A stretch of 64,000 bases of DNA, taken from positions 1-64,000 of the forward strand of contig JAIXOF010000028.1 in NCBI GenBank assembly GCA_027486935.1. Direction: 5' to 3'. This document shows, piece by piece, positions 18,223-26,594 of the stretch. The notes below the pieces were generated by a model. The model was given only the letters and a program-made list of their open reading frames with translations. It made no database searches and was not told the origin of the DNA. Made by a program: the position numbers and the translations under genes. Numbering within the stretch: position 1 is the first letter of the stretch; each line of letters starts with the position of its first letter. The DNA is from Cyanobium sp. C1_MAG_00004. Its GTDB lineage: Bacteria > Cyanobacteriota > Cyanobacteriia > PCC-6307 > Cyanobiaceae.

Positions 18223-19154
18223 GCCCCGTCCTGGTAGCGGCCTTTTACCGCTTCAGCGCCATGGACCCAGGCGGGCTGCCGGCACTGCGCAGCGACCTGC
18301 TGACCATGGCGGCAGGATCAGGGGTGCGGGGCACCATCCTGCTGGCGGGCGAGGGGGTCAACGGCACCATCAGCGGCCCCGAGGCCGCGGTGCGGCAGGT
18401 GTTGGGCCGGCTTCGGCAGGTCAGCGGGCTCGAACCGCTCGAAGCCAAGTTCAGCTGGGCCAGTGGGCAGACCTTTGCCCGGCTCAAGGTCCGGCTCAAG
18501 CGTGAGATCGTGACCATGGGCTGCCCCACGGTCAGACCGGCTGATCAGGTGGGCACCTACGTGCCGCCGGCCCAGTGGGACGACCTGATCAACGACCCGG
18601 ACACCCTGGTGATCGACACCCGCAACAGCTACGAGGTGGCCGTGGGCACGTTCACCGGCGCCATCGACCCAGAAACAGACAGCTTTCGCGCCTTTCCCGA
18701 CTGGGTCGAGCGCGAGCTGCTGCCTTTGGTGCAGCAGCGCCAACCCAAAGCCCTGGCCCTGTTCTGCACCGGCGGCATCCGCTGCGAAAAGGCCACCGCC
18801 TATCTGCTGCAGCAGGGGTTTGAAGGGGTGCACCACTTGCAGGGGGGCATCCTGCGCTACCTCGAGGAGATCCCCGAGGAGCGCAGCAGCTGGCAGGGCG
18901 AATGCTTCGTGTTCGACCAGCGCGTGACGGTCAACCACCGGCTCGAGCCCGGCAGCCACAGCCTGTGCTTTGCCTGCGGCCTGCCCCTGGCACCCGAAGA
19001 GCTGCAGCACCCCGCTTACTGCGAGGGGATCAGCTGCCACCACTGCATCGACCGTTTCAGCGACAGCGACCGGGCCCGCTTTGCCGAACGCCAGCGGCAA
19101 CTCGTCGGCAGGCGCAGCGCCAGAGTTGGCGCAGACGCCACGACAAGCCAGTGA
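18219..19154 (+). CDS. trhO: tRNA uridine-34 hydroxylase, rhodanese-domain (UPF0176)
   Basis: Protein of 311 residues. The N-terminal acylphosphatase-like domain contains [16 protein letters not shown], then the rhodanese domain [20 protein letters not shown] with the active-site loop [15 protein letters not shown] (Cys in CTGGIRC). A C-terminal cysteine-rich, zinc-like region follows ([21 protein letters not shown]). TrhO proteins form 5-hydroxyuridine at the wobble position of tRNAs in an oxygen-dependent way. The GTGA overlap with the next gene, a channel-like protein, suggests co-transcription. Confidence 0.93.
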   Translation: MSPVLVAAFYRFSAMDPGGLPALRSDLLTMAAGSGVRGTILLAGEGVNGTISGPEAAVRQVLGRLRQVSGLEPLEAKFSWASGQTFARLKVRLKREIVTMGCPTVRPADQVGTYVPPAQWDDLINDPDTLVIDTRNSYEVAVGTFTGAIDPETDSFRAFPDWVERELLPLVQQRQPKALALFCTGGIRCEKATAYLLQQGFEGVHHLQGGILRYLEEIPEERSSWQGECFVFDQRVTVNHRLEPGSHSLCFACGLPLAPEELQHPAYCEGISCHHCIDRFSDSDRARFAERQRQLVGRRSARVGADATTSQ

Positions 19155-20335
19155 CAGCCCGTCGGTTGCAACGCCGCCAACGCTGGCTGGCCACCGGCCT
19201 TGCGGTGGTCGTGGGCCTGGCGCTGGCACTCACGGTGTGGCACCATCACGGCAGCCAGCGGCGAGAGCAGCCCGACGCGGAACTGCTGAACGCCACCAAT
19301 CGCTTTGAACAGGTCCGCTCGTTTGAGCGCGCAGCCGCTGGCGCAGGCATCAGCACAACAAGGCCGCAAGAAATCAAAGTCGGCATTGAAATCGCCAACA
19401 TCTATAACGTTTCATTGGCCAATCAGACGTTCATGGCCAATGGCTATTTCTGGCTGCAGTGGCCTGAAACCGTGCAGACGTGGATGGATGAACGCGACAT
19501 CGAACCGCAACAGCTGATCGAATTTCCCAACAACATTGTCTCCTACGATTTTCTGATCGAGCCGACACAGAATGCACCCAAAATCCTGCCAAATGGCGCC
19601 CGTGAACAGGCCTACCGCTTCTCAGGACACTTCTGGACCGAAGAGCTAGATTTCAAGCATTTTCCGTTTCAGAGACTTGAGATTCCGATCCGACTTGAGA
19701 TCGCATCAGATGATTTTTCCCTCAACGGTTCGACTCCAGTGAGCCTGGTGGCAGACCCTAGACAGCCGGATATGTTGGGCAGCCTGATTGAAATCCCAGG
19801 CCTTGACCTTATAGGTGGCAAATTAGAACCTTTTTTACATTATTTTTCAGACGACAGCACCTTCGCCACGGGCAACACAGCCAAAACATTCGCTCAGGTC
19901 CGCATCCTGGCTGTGTTCAGCACCCATCCAATGGCCGCCGTTGGCCAATGGCTCGTGCCGATCCTGATCGTCATGATCACGGTGTTTGTCGCACCGACTG
20001 TGACCGGGCGCCTGAGTGACGTGAGAATTGCGATTCCATCAGCCGCCCTACTGACGCTAGTGGTGATGCAGCAAACGTACGAGATCACAATCCCACAGCT
20101 GAGCTATCTGACGTTTCTCGATTACATCTACTTGTGGTGCTACGCCGTCACGGTGGCATTGTTTGTCCTGTTTGTGTGGAGTGCCAATCAATGCGCTGAG
20201 ATCGATATCAACAGCGCTGATCATGAACAACAGGTGGCCAGAATCACGGCGCGAATCCAACGCATCGATCATCGCTTCCAACTGGGAAGCCTGGTGGGCA
20301 CAGTTGTTTTCGTTCTGTGGGCCTTTCTGCGCTGA
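19151..20335 (+). CDS. Pentameric ligand-gated ion channel (pLGIC)-like protein, copy 2
   Basis: Protein of 394 residues from GTG 19151 (GTGA overlap with trhO). It has the same plan as the protein at 1707-2936: an N-terminal anchor (about 14-34), an extracellular beta-rich part, and four helices near 262-283, 292-312, 318-343 and 374-394. FPF occurs at residues 171-173 in DFKHFPFQRLEIPIRLEI. The M2-M3 region ALLTLVVMQQTY, then IPQLSYLTFLDYIY, is nearly identical in pattern to the first copy. No Cys-loop cysteine pair is present. The extracellular part is strikingly AT-rich (for example 19640-19860) compared with trhO and the GST gene on either side, which suggests separate ancestry or relaxed codon use. 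The ligand is unknown. Confidence 0.7.
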   Translation: MTARRLQRRQRWLATGLAVVVGLALALTVWHHHGSQRREQPDAELLNATNRFEQVRSFERAAAGAGISTTRPQEIKVGIEIANIYNVSLANQTFMANGYFWLQWPETVQTWMDERDIEPQQLIEFPNNIVSYDFLIEPTQNAPKILPNGAREQAYRFSGHFWTEELDFKHFPFQRLEIPIRLEIASDDFSLNGSTPVSLVADPRQPDMLGSLIEIPGLDLIGGKLEPFLHYFSDDSTFATGNTAKTFAQVRILAVFSTHPMAAVGQWLVPILIVMITVFVAPTVTGRLSDVRIAIPSAALLTLVVMQQTYEITIPQLSYLTFLDYIYLWCYAVTVALFVLFVWSANQCAEIDINSADHEQQVARITARIQRIDHRFQLGSLVGTVVFVLWAFLR

Positions 20336-20341
20336 GCGCCC

Positions 20342-21355
20342 ATGCGGCCCGTTCTCTACAGCTTCAGGCGGTGTCCGTATGCGATCCGGGCGCGGCTGGC
20401 GCTGGCGGCCAGCGGCCTGCAACCTGAAACCGACCTCGAGCTGCGCGAGGTGGTCCTCAAGGCCAAGCCCCCCGAACTGCTGACAGCCTCGCCCCACGCC
20501 ACGGTGCCGGCGCTGGTGCTGAGCGGTGCAGGCGATGGCACCAAGGCCCACCCCACGGTGCTGACGGCAAGCCTGGCGGTGATGCAGTGGGCCCTCGAGA
20601 GCCGGGATCCAGGGGGCTGGTGGCAGGGCCGATCCACCGCCGACCGCACCGCCATGCACGCCCTGGTCGCGCAGAACGACGGCCCCTTCAAGCACCATCT
20701 CGATCGCTTCAAATACGCGGGCCGCTTTGGCGAGCAAGGCGTGCGCGACCAGCAGCTCCATCGCCAGGCGGCCCTGGCGATCCTGCGGGACTGGAACCAA
20801 CGCCTGGAGCCGGGCGGCTGGCTGCTGGGGGATCAGCCCTCGCTGGCTGACTGGGCCCTGCTGCCGTTTGTGCGCCAGTTCCGCCTGGCCGATCCGCTCG
20901 GCTTTGACGACGAAACTGGCCTGATTGCCCTGCAGACCTGGCTGCAGCATTTTCTGACCAGCCCCGAGCTGGCGGCGGTGATGGCACCACCCTGGACAGC
21001 GCGCAGCCCCTGGCCATCCCCCAGCTGGCTGTATCACCTGGCCCTGAGTGGCGACTGGCAGGCAGCCCGCAGCGCAGACGCTGACTACTGCATCTCGACC
21101 CGCGGCCGCACGCTTGCGGAGGTGGGCTTCATCCACCTAAGCCAGGTGGACCAGGTGGCCGCCACCGCCGGGCGCTTCTATGGCGATCTGCCTGCCGGCA
21201 CCGTCAAGCTGCTGTGCATCGACCCGGCGCGGCTGCAGAAGGCTGGATTGAGCGTGCGGCACGAACCGGCCCCGGGCACGGGCGAACTGTTTCCGCACCT
21301 CTACGGCCCGTTGCCACTGGAGGCCGTGGTCCACAGCGAGGTCTGGACGCCATGA
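20342..21355 (+). CDS. Glutathione S-transferase fused to a DUF952 domain
   Basis: Protein of 337 residues with two parts. Residues 1-215 form a GST-like thioredoxin domain (LYSFRRCPYAIRARLAL, a Cys-Pro-Tyr active-site-like motif) and a helical C-terminal domain (WLLGDQPSLADWALLPFVRQ, the N-capping box region). Residues about 225-337 form a DUF952 domain (EVGFIHLSQVDQV, then LLCIDPARL and FPHLYGPLPLEAVV). DUF952 proteins are normally stand-alone and of unknown function, so this is a fusion. Substrate unknown; glutathione-dependent reduction or conjugation is the general role of the first domain. It ends in an ATGA overlap with the next gene. Confidence 0.85.
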   Translation: MRPVLYSFRRCPYAIRARLALAASGLQPETDLELREVVLKAKPPELLTASPHATVPALVLSGAGDGTKAHPTVLTASLAVMQWALESRDPGGWWQGRSTADRTAMHALVAQNDGPFKHHLDRFKYAGRFGEQGVRDQQLHRQAALAILRDWNQRLEPGGWLLGDQPSLADWALLPFVRQFRLADPLGFDDETGLIALQTWLQHFLTSPELAAVMAPPWTARSPWPSPSWLYHLALSGDWQAARSADADYCISTRGRTLAEVGFIHLSQVDQVAATAGRFYGDLPAGTVKLLCIDPARLQKAGLSVRHEPAPGTGELFPHLYGPLPLEAVVHSEVWTP

Positions 21356-21870
21356 CGCCACCAAGAAGCCTTGCCGACCTGGAAGCCGAAGCCAGCCGCC
21401 GCGGCCTGCTGCTGCGCCTGCAGGTCGCGAGCCGGGGGCCGCTCACCACCCTGCGGGTTGGGGTGGCGCGGCGCAGCGAGCAAGCGCTGCTGCTGCTGGG
21501 GGAGCTCAAGGGTTGGGCCCTGCCCACCGCCGATGGCCTGCGGCTCGACACCATGCGGGTGCAGGGCGGCGGCGCAGCCGGGTCAACCGCTGGGGTAGGC
21601 CCCTTGATCTGGGCCGCCACCTTTGCTTGGGCGCTCGAGGCCACCCCCTGTCGCCAGGCCACGCTGCTGGCGATTCGCGACAACGAGGCGCAGCACCGGC
21701 GACTGGTGCGTTATTTCAGTCGCCTGGGCTTTGAGCCGTTGCGCGAGCTGGGGGCCGGCCCGCTCGATCTGGCACCACGGCTGGTCTGGGGCGGGTCAGG
21801 CCTGCTGATGCGCTGCAACTGCACTGAGGGGCTGGCGCGGGCGGCGCTGCAGCTTCACCCCCCCGCGTGA
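21352..21870 (+). CDS. GNAT-like protein of unknown substrate
   Basis: Protein of 172 residues starting at ATG 21352 in the stop of the GST gene. [21 protein letters not shown] resembles the last helix and strand of GNAT acetyltransferases (N-x-x-x-x-x-L-x-x-Y-x-x-L-G-F). The acetyl-CoA P-loop R/Q-x-x-G-x-G/A is not clearly present, so catalytic activity is doubtful. Its 3' end overlaps the convergent lipA gene by 16 bases. The confidence concerns the gene; the fold assignment is weaker. Confidence 0.7.
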   Translation: MTPPRSLADLEAEASRRGLLLRLQVASRGPLTTLRVGVARRSEQALLLLGELKGWALPTADGLRLDTMRVQGGGAAGSTAGVGPLIWAATFAWALEATPCRQATLLAIRDNEAQHRRLVRYFSRLGFEPLRELGAGPLDLAPRLVWGGSGLLMRCNCTEGLARAALQLHPPA

Positions 21871-22763
21871 TAGCTGCTGCGAACCAATGGCCCTGAGCGC
21901 ACCTCGACAAAGCCCAGCTGGCGGGCGATGGATCCCAGCTCGTCGAACTCTTCGGGGCTCCAGTAGCGCGCCACCGGGATGTGGGCCAACGAGGGCCGCA
22001 GGTACTGGCCCAGGGTGAGGCGCTGGCAATCGACAGAACGCAGATCGCGCATGGCGGCGATCACTTCTTCGCGCGTCTCGCCCAGGCCCAGCATCAACCC
22101 GCTTTTGGTGGGAATGGGGGGCGCCAGCTCGCGGGCCGCCGCCAGCAGCCCCAGCGAACGCAGATAGGTGGCGCCGCGGCGCACCTCGCCCTGCAGGCGC
22201 TCAACGGTTTCGAGGTTGTGGTTGAAGCAGGCCGGCTGGGCCGCCAACACGGCTCCCAACCGTTGGCGTTGGGCCGCCAACGCCTCGGCTTCATCGCGAC
22301 AGCCGCCCCAGAAGTCGGGGGTCAGCACCTCAATGGCGACCCCAGGGCTGCGCTGGCGGATCGCCGCCATGGCGCTGGTGAAGAGGGCGGCGCCGTGGTC
22401 GGCCAGATCGTCGCGGGCCACCGCCGTCAGCACCACGTACGACAACCCCAGGGCTGCGACGGCCTCGGCCACCCGTTCGGCCTCGGCCCTATCCACGGGT
22501 TCTGGTGCCTGGCCCTTGTCGACCTGGCAAAAGGCGCAGCTGCGGGTGCAGATCGAGCCGCCCAGCAAAAAGGTGGCGGTGCCGGCGGCGTAGCACTCGG
22601 CCCGGTTGGGGCAGCGCCCCTCCTCGCAGATGGTGTGCAGCCGCTGCTGCTTCACCACCCCCTGCACCCGTGCCAGCTCGCTGGCGTTGCCCACCGGCGA
22701 GCGGATCCAGCTGGGCAGACGCTCCGCCGGCGCGATGGCGCTGTAGCGCGTGGTCCTGGTCAT
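21855..22763 (-). CDS. lipA: Lipoyl synthase
   Basis: Protein of 302 residues from ATG 22763 (GTG 22766 is also possible). Two iron-sulfur motifs are intact: the auxiliary cluster [12 protein letters not shown] and the radical-SAM cluster [10 protein letters not shown]. The RSS motif near the C-terminus, needed for the auxiliary cluster, reads [19 protein letters not shown] and GLMLGLGET are also typical. It inserts two sulfurs into octanoyl-carrier proteins. Cyanobacteria often carry two lipoyl synthases; only this one is visible here. The TGATG junction with recR implies coupling. Confidence 0.95.
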   Translation of the reverse strand: MTRTTRYSAIAPAERLPSWIRSPVGNASELARVQGVVKQQRLHTICEEGRCPNRAECYAAGTATFLLGGSICTRSCAFCQVDKGQAPEPVDRAEAERVAEAVAALGLSYVVLTAVARDDLADHGAALFTSAMAAIRQRSPGVAIEVLTPDFWGGCRDEAEALAAQRQRLGAVLAAQPACFNHNLETVERLQGEVRRGATYLRSLGLLAAARELAPPIPTKSGLMLGLGETREEVIAAMRDLRSVDCQRLTLGQYLRPSLAHIPVARYWSPEEFDELGSIARQLGFVEVRSGPLVRSSYHAGG

Positions 22764-23425
22764 CACTCGACGGCGCGGCGGCCCTCAAAGGCCCGCGCCA
22801 GGGTCACTTCATCGGCGTATTCGAGCTCGCTGCCCATGGGCAGGCCATAGGCGATGCGGCTGACGGTGGTGAACGGTTTGAGCAATCGGGCCAGGTACAG
22901 GCTGGTGGTGTCGCCCTCGACGCTGGGGGTCAGGGCCAGAATCACTTCGCTGATCGGTGGGTCCAGGGCCCCATTGCTGGTCTGCGCCGTGACCTGGTCA
23001 GTGGCCCTGTCAGTGGCCTTGTCAGTGGCCGCATCAGCGCCTGCCCCGGCGACCCGCCGCACCAGGGGCTGGATGTGAAGCGCCTCTGGGCCGATGCCAT
23101 CCATGGGGGAGATCAGTCCGCCCAGCACGTGGTACCGCCCCTGAAACTCGCGGGTGCGCTCGAGCGCCAGCAGGTCGCGCGAATCGGCCACCACGCACAG
23201 CTGGCCATTGCGGCGCTCGGGGTTGCGGCAGATCTCGCAGAGCGGCTCAGCCGACAGGTGAAAGCAGCAGCGGCACTGGCCCACCTGGCTGCGGGCCGCC
23301 AACAGGGCATCGGCAAAGGCGCGGATCTGCTCTTCGGGCTGGCGCAACAGGTGCAATGCCAGACGCTGGGCGGTGCGCGGACCGATGCCCGGCAGCCGCT
23401 CGAACTGGTCGATCAACCGGGCCAA
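22763..23425 (-). CDS. recR: Recombination mediator RecR
   Basis: Protein of 220 residues from TTG 23425; the frame stays open upstream and encodes GFTRP before LARLID, so a CTG at 23446 may be the real start. It has a helix-hairpin-helix ([17 protein letters not shown]), a zinc finger ([16 protein letters not shown]), a Toprim domain ([14 protein letters not shown]) and the C-terminal [19 protein letters not shown]. RecR acts with RecF/RecO to load RecA at gaps. An insertion of about 25 residues in the Toprim region is built from near-identical repeats ([12 protein letters not shown]), encoded by three 12-base units around 22995-23035; this region looks expandable. Confidence 0.95.
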   Translation of the reverse strand: MARLIDQFERLPGIGPRTAQRLALHLLRQPEEQIRAFADALLAARSQVGQCRCCFHLSAEPLCEICRNPERRNGQLCVVADSRDLLALERTREFQGRYHVLGGLISPMDGIGPEALHIQPLVRRVAGAGADAATDKATDRATDQVTAQTSNGALDPPISEVILALTPSVEGDTTSLYLARLLKPFTTVSRIAYGLPMGSELEYADEVTLARAFEGRRAVE

Positions 23426-23539
23426 CGGGCGCGTGAAGCCGCTCAGGTTTCCGCCGCAAGTGGGTCGAATCTAAGGAGAAAGACCACAGAGTCCAGAATG
23501 GGGGTCGGCCCTGCCCCCTGCCCCCTGCCCGCTGCCCCG

Positions 23540-24121
23540 ATGGGACTGTCTGACGCTCTGAACCGACTGCTGCATTGGCGCGCAGGCCTGCGCACAGCCC
23601 TCGTGGCCCTGCTGGGGGCGGTGTTGCTGGCCGGCTGCAGCGCCGCCGCCGCCGGTCTCAACAGCTTTCAGAGCCCGGATGGGCGCTACGCCTTTCTGTA
23701 CCCGACCGGCTGGACCCGGGTGCAGGTGAGCGGCGGCCCCCAGGTGGTGTTTCACGACCTGATCAACAGCGATGAGACCCTCAGCCTGGTGATCTCCCAG
23801 GTCGATGCCGACGATGACCTGAACCAGCTGGGCAGCGCCGTCGCCGTGGGTGAGCGGCTGCGGCGCAGCGCCATCGCCCCCGAGGGCAGCGGCCGGGTCG
23901 CCACCCTGATCGAGGCCCGCGAACGGGAAGAGGCGGGCCACACCTTTTATGACCTCGAGTACAGCGTTCACCTCAGCGACCGCGACCGCCACGAGCTGGC
24001 AACGGTGGTGGTTGACCGCGGCAGGCTTTACACCCTGGCCGCCAGCACCAACGAGGTCCGCTGGCCCAAGGTCAAGGGTCTGTTTGACCAGGTGATCCGC
24101 TCGTTCACCCTGCTGGTTTGA
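23540..24121 (+). CDS. PsbP-domain lipoprotein (CyanoP-like)
   Basis: Protein of 193 residues from ATG 23540 (an open frame upstream only mirrors recR). A lipoprotein signal peptide with lipobox LLAGC places Cys about residue 35, so the mature protein is lipid-anchored on the lumenal or periplasmic side. FQSPDGRYAFLYPTGWTRVQV is the characteristic PsbP start, and the end FDQVIRSFTL matches the last PsbP helix. CyanoP is associated with photosystem II assembly. It is followed with a TTGA overlap by an FAD oxidoreductase gene. Confidence 0.92.
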   Translation: MGLSDALNRLLHWRAGLRTALVALLGAVLLAGCSAAAAGLNSFQSPDGRYAFLYPTGWTRVQVSGGPQVVFHDLINSDETLSLVISQVDADDDLNQLGSAVAVGERLRRSAIAPEGSGRVATLIEAREREEAGHTFYDLEYSVHLSDRDRHELATVVVDRGRLYTLAASTNEVRWPKVKGLFDQVIRSFTLLV

Positions 24122-25017
24122 TCACCGTCGTCGGGTCCGGCCTGGCCGGCAGCGTGCTGGCCCTGGAATTGGCCCAGCGCGGACTGACGGTCAGCTTGAT
24201 CGACCCCGGCAGCGGCGCCACCCCCAATGCCACCGCCCTGAGCTATGGCCTGCTGCCGCCACCGGCCGCCGCTGGCTGGCGACGGTTGCAACGGCGCCAT
24301 GGCGATCTGGGCCTGAGACGACGCTGGTTGCAGCTGGGTCCACGGGGCCTGCCCCTGCCGGCCCTGCAGGTGGATCCGCGGCGGTTTGCCGCCGCCGCCG
24401 CCGCCGCGCTGCAGCGCTGTGGGGTCGAACGTCTGACCCGGCCGCTGCTCCAGCCCGAGGCGCTCGCGCCGCTGCACGAGCGGGGTCCTGTTGTGCTGGC
24501 CTGCGGCGCCGGCTGCCGCAGCCTGGCGCCCGGGATTGATCGGCGGTTGCGTTGCAGCTGGGCCGGGATTCTGGAGCTGCCGCCAGGCAGCAGCCCTGTC
24601 TGGCCGCGGGGCATCGCACGCCTGCCGGCGCGGTTTGCGCGCCAGCAGCTCGAGCAGGAGGCTGCTGCACTGCAACAGGAGCGCTGGATCGTCGATGCGG
24701 GGCTGGTGCCCTGCGGCGACCGCCTGCTGGCCGGCCAGATCACCCTGGTGCGGCCCCAGCTGGAACCGGGCCCGGCTCCCGACCCCGCCGTGATGGAGGA
24801 GCGGTTGCGCACCGCCCTGGCCCCTCGATGGCCCCAGCTGGCGTCAGCGCCCGGCCACTACCAGCAGGCAGCAGTCAGCTTCTGCAGCGATGGAGCTCCC
24901 CTGGTGGGACCGGCGGGCGAGGGGCTGTGGGTGCTGGCGGGGTTCAGCGGTGCCTTTGCCCAACTGCCCGCTGCAGCAGCGGCCCTGGCGGTGCAGCTGG
25001 CGAGCAGCTCTGGCTGA
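24118..25017 (+). CDS. FAD-dependent oxidoreductase, DAO-like
   Basis: Protein of 299 residues from TTG 24118. The N-terminal Rossmann motif is ITVVGSGLAGSVLALELAQRG, followed by an acidic residue after the second strand (LIDPGSG), typical of FAD-binding D-amino-acid-oxidase-like proteins. The C-terminal block APLVGPAGEGLWVLAGFSGA, with the Gly-Phe-Ser-Gly end, also fits this family. It is shorter than most (299 against about 370 residues), mainly in the middle substrate part. No substrate can be given. Confidence 0.8.
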   Translation: MITVVGSGLAGSVLALELAQRGLTVSLIDPGSGATPNATALSYGLLPPPAAAGWRRLQRRHGDLGLRRRWLQLGPRGLPLPALQVDPRRFAAAAAAALQRCGVERLTRPLLQPEALAPLHERGPVVLACGAGCRSLAPGIDRRLRCSWAGILELPPGSSPVWPRGIARLPARFARQQLEQEAAALQQERWIVDAGLVPCGDRLLAGQITLVRPQLEPGPAPDPAVMEERLRTALAPRWPQLASAPGHYQQAAVSFCSDGAPLVGPAGEGLWVLAGFSGAFAQLPAAAAALAVQLASSSG

Positions 25018-25049
25018 CAACCGCGGCCAGCTGAGGGAAGATAGTCGCC

Positions 25050-26399
25050 ATGACGACAGGCCTCTCCAGCGATCCAGCACCCCGGCCCCAGGGTCTCAAG
25101 GGACGCCTGCACGACCTGCAGCGCCGCTGGAGTGGGCTCAGTGACCACGACCAGGTGGGGGCCTGCTTGGCCGGCATGGGCGGCGCCGTGGTGCTATGGG
25201 CCCTGTTCTGGCCAGTGCCCACCGAAGTGGTGGGCATGGGGGTCCTGATCTACCCCGACAACGCCGGGGTGCTGAACGCCCGCTCGGGAGGCCAGGTCAA
25301 GACCATCGCTGTGCACACGGGCGATCGGGTGCGCCAAGGCCAGGTGCTCATGCGCCTGTACCTGCCCGTTCTGGAAAAGGAACTGGCCCAGCAGCGGGGC
25401 AACCTGGCCCAGCTCGAACGGCACAACCGGGAGCTGGATCTGCGCGACCAGCTGCGGCTGAGCAGTGAAAAAACGGCCGTCGACACCGCCCTTGCCAAGC
25501 TGCGCGATGACGCCCGGCGCTACCGGGCCCTCCAGAGCACCTACAGCACCCAGTTGCGCAACCTCGATTGGCTGGCCCGACGCGAGGTTGTGGCCCCGTT
25601 GTCGAGCAACGTGGTGGGCGCCCAGCAGAACCTCACCAGCACCAGCGTCAGCCTCGACGACACCAAGACCCAGGAAAAGAACCTGCTGACCAACTTCCAG
25701 CAGGTCAAGCTCACCATCGAGACCCAGGCCCTGCAGCGCCGCTATCAGATCGACGACCTCAAACGCCAGATCAGGGTCACCGAAGCCAAGATCGCCTACG
25801 ACGGCAATGTCACCGCCGAGCGCGACGGCACGGTTCTCGACCTGCAGGTGATCCCCGGTCAGACCGTCGGCACGGGCCAGCGCCTGGGCACGATCGGCCG
25901 TTCGTCCCAACCCACCTCTGGCGAGCAGCCGCTCAAGGCGGTTGCCTACTTTGCGCCTGCCGATGCCCGGCGGTTGCCGCAGGGGCTCGAGGTGGAGGTG
26001 GTGCCGGGCTGGAAGCAGCGGGGCCGGTTCGGCGGCATCGTCGGCCGGGTCACCCAGGTGCTCACCCTGCCGGCCACCTCGGACGACATCTCAACCACCG
26101 TCGGCAATCCGCAGCTGGCCCAGGAACTGACCAAGAACGGCCCGGTGATGCGGGCTGAAGTCGAACTGGCCCGCAGCCATCGCGGCGACGACGGCTACCG
26201 CTGGACCCTGTCGGGTGGCAGTGGCGTGTTTCCGGTGCGCGACGGCCTGACGGTCTCAACCCATGCCTACATCGAATGGCGCACGCCGATCACCTACGTC
26301 ATCCCCGGTCTGCGCTCGCTCACCGGCGGCTACCGCAGCCTGCGGATCGACCGGCTTTGGGACCAACCCTTCCTCAGGCAACCCGACACCCTTCGCTGA
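25050..26399 (+). CDS. HlyD-family membrane fusion (adaptor) protein
   Basis: Protein of 449 residues. It has one N-terminal membrane helix (about 39-58: ACLAGMGGAVVLWALFW), a split biotinyl-lipoyl domain (GVLNARSGGQVKTIAVHTGD and DGTVLDLQVIPGQTVGTG), a long helical hairpin (about 105-255, heptad-like with many Gln/Leu), then a beta-barrel part with PAGL-like geometry (LPQGLEVEVVPGW). It matches HlyD/NHLM-type secretion adaptors rather than RND-type adaptors. It would link an inner-membrane pump with an outer-membrane channel. No ABC peptide exporter lies next to it; instead four FUSC genes and a TolC-type gene follow on the opposite strand. Confidence 0.88.
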   Translation: MTTGLSSDPAPRPQGLKGRLHDLQRRWSGLSDHDQVGACLAGMGGAVVLWALFWPVPTEVVGMGVLIYPDNAGVLNARSGGQVKTIAVHTGDRVRQGQVLMRLYLPVLEKELAQQRGNLAQLERHNRELDLRDQLRLSSEKTAVDTALAKLRDDARRYRALQSTYSTQLRNLDWLARREVVAPLSSNVVGAQQNLTSTSVSLDDTKTQEKNLLTNFQQVKLTIETQALQRRYQIDDLKRQIRVTEAKIAYDGNVTAERDGTVLDLQVIPGQTVGTGQRLGTIGRSSQPTSGEQPLKAVAYFAPADARRLPQGLEVEVVPGWKQRGRFGGIVGRVTQVLTLPATSDDISTTVGNPQLAQELTKNGPVMRAEVELARSHRGDDGYRWTLSGGSGVFPVRDGLTVSTHAYIEWRTPITYVIPGLRSLTGGYRSLRIDRLWDQPFLRQPDTLR

Positions 26400-26408
26400 C
26401 GCCGACCC

Positions 26409-26594
26409 ATGCCCCGCCTGCCCGCAATTCGCAACCCGCTGCTGCGCCAGGAACTGCCCTGGCTGATCGGCCAGGGGGTGCTGCTGCTGATCCTGTTCAA
26501 CGCCAACGCCCCGGAGCTGTGGTTCTGGTTGGTGGTGCTGCTGGTGATCCTGGGCTACCGGGTCGAGCGGTGGTCGTCCTCACGCTCGCGTTAG
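26409..26594 (+). CDS. Small membrane protein downstream of the adaptor
   Basis: Protein of 61 residues (ATG 26409) with one or two hydrophobic stretches (LPWLIGQGVLLLILFNA and LWFWLVVLLVILGYRV) and a basic, Ser/Arg-rich tail. It starts 9 bases after the HlyD stop, so it probably belongs to the same transcript. The 3' end overlaps the convergent FUSC gene by 15 bases. The role is unknown; a small accessory subunit of the transporter is plausible, by analogy with AaeX next to AaeA/AaeB in Escherichia coli, but this is inference. Confidence 0.5.
   Translation: MPRLPAIRNPLLRQELPWLIGQGVLLLILFNANAPELWFWLVVLLVILGYRVERWSSSRSR

Noticed and set aside
23247-23459. Short minus-strand frame upstream of recR as a possible extra gene.
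   Set aside because: It is a shifted frame of recR with Arg/Pro-biased composition and no motif.
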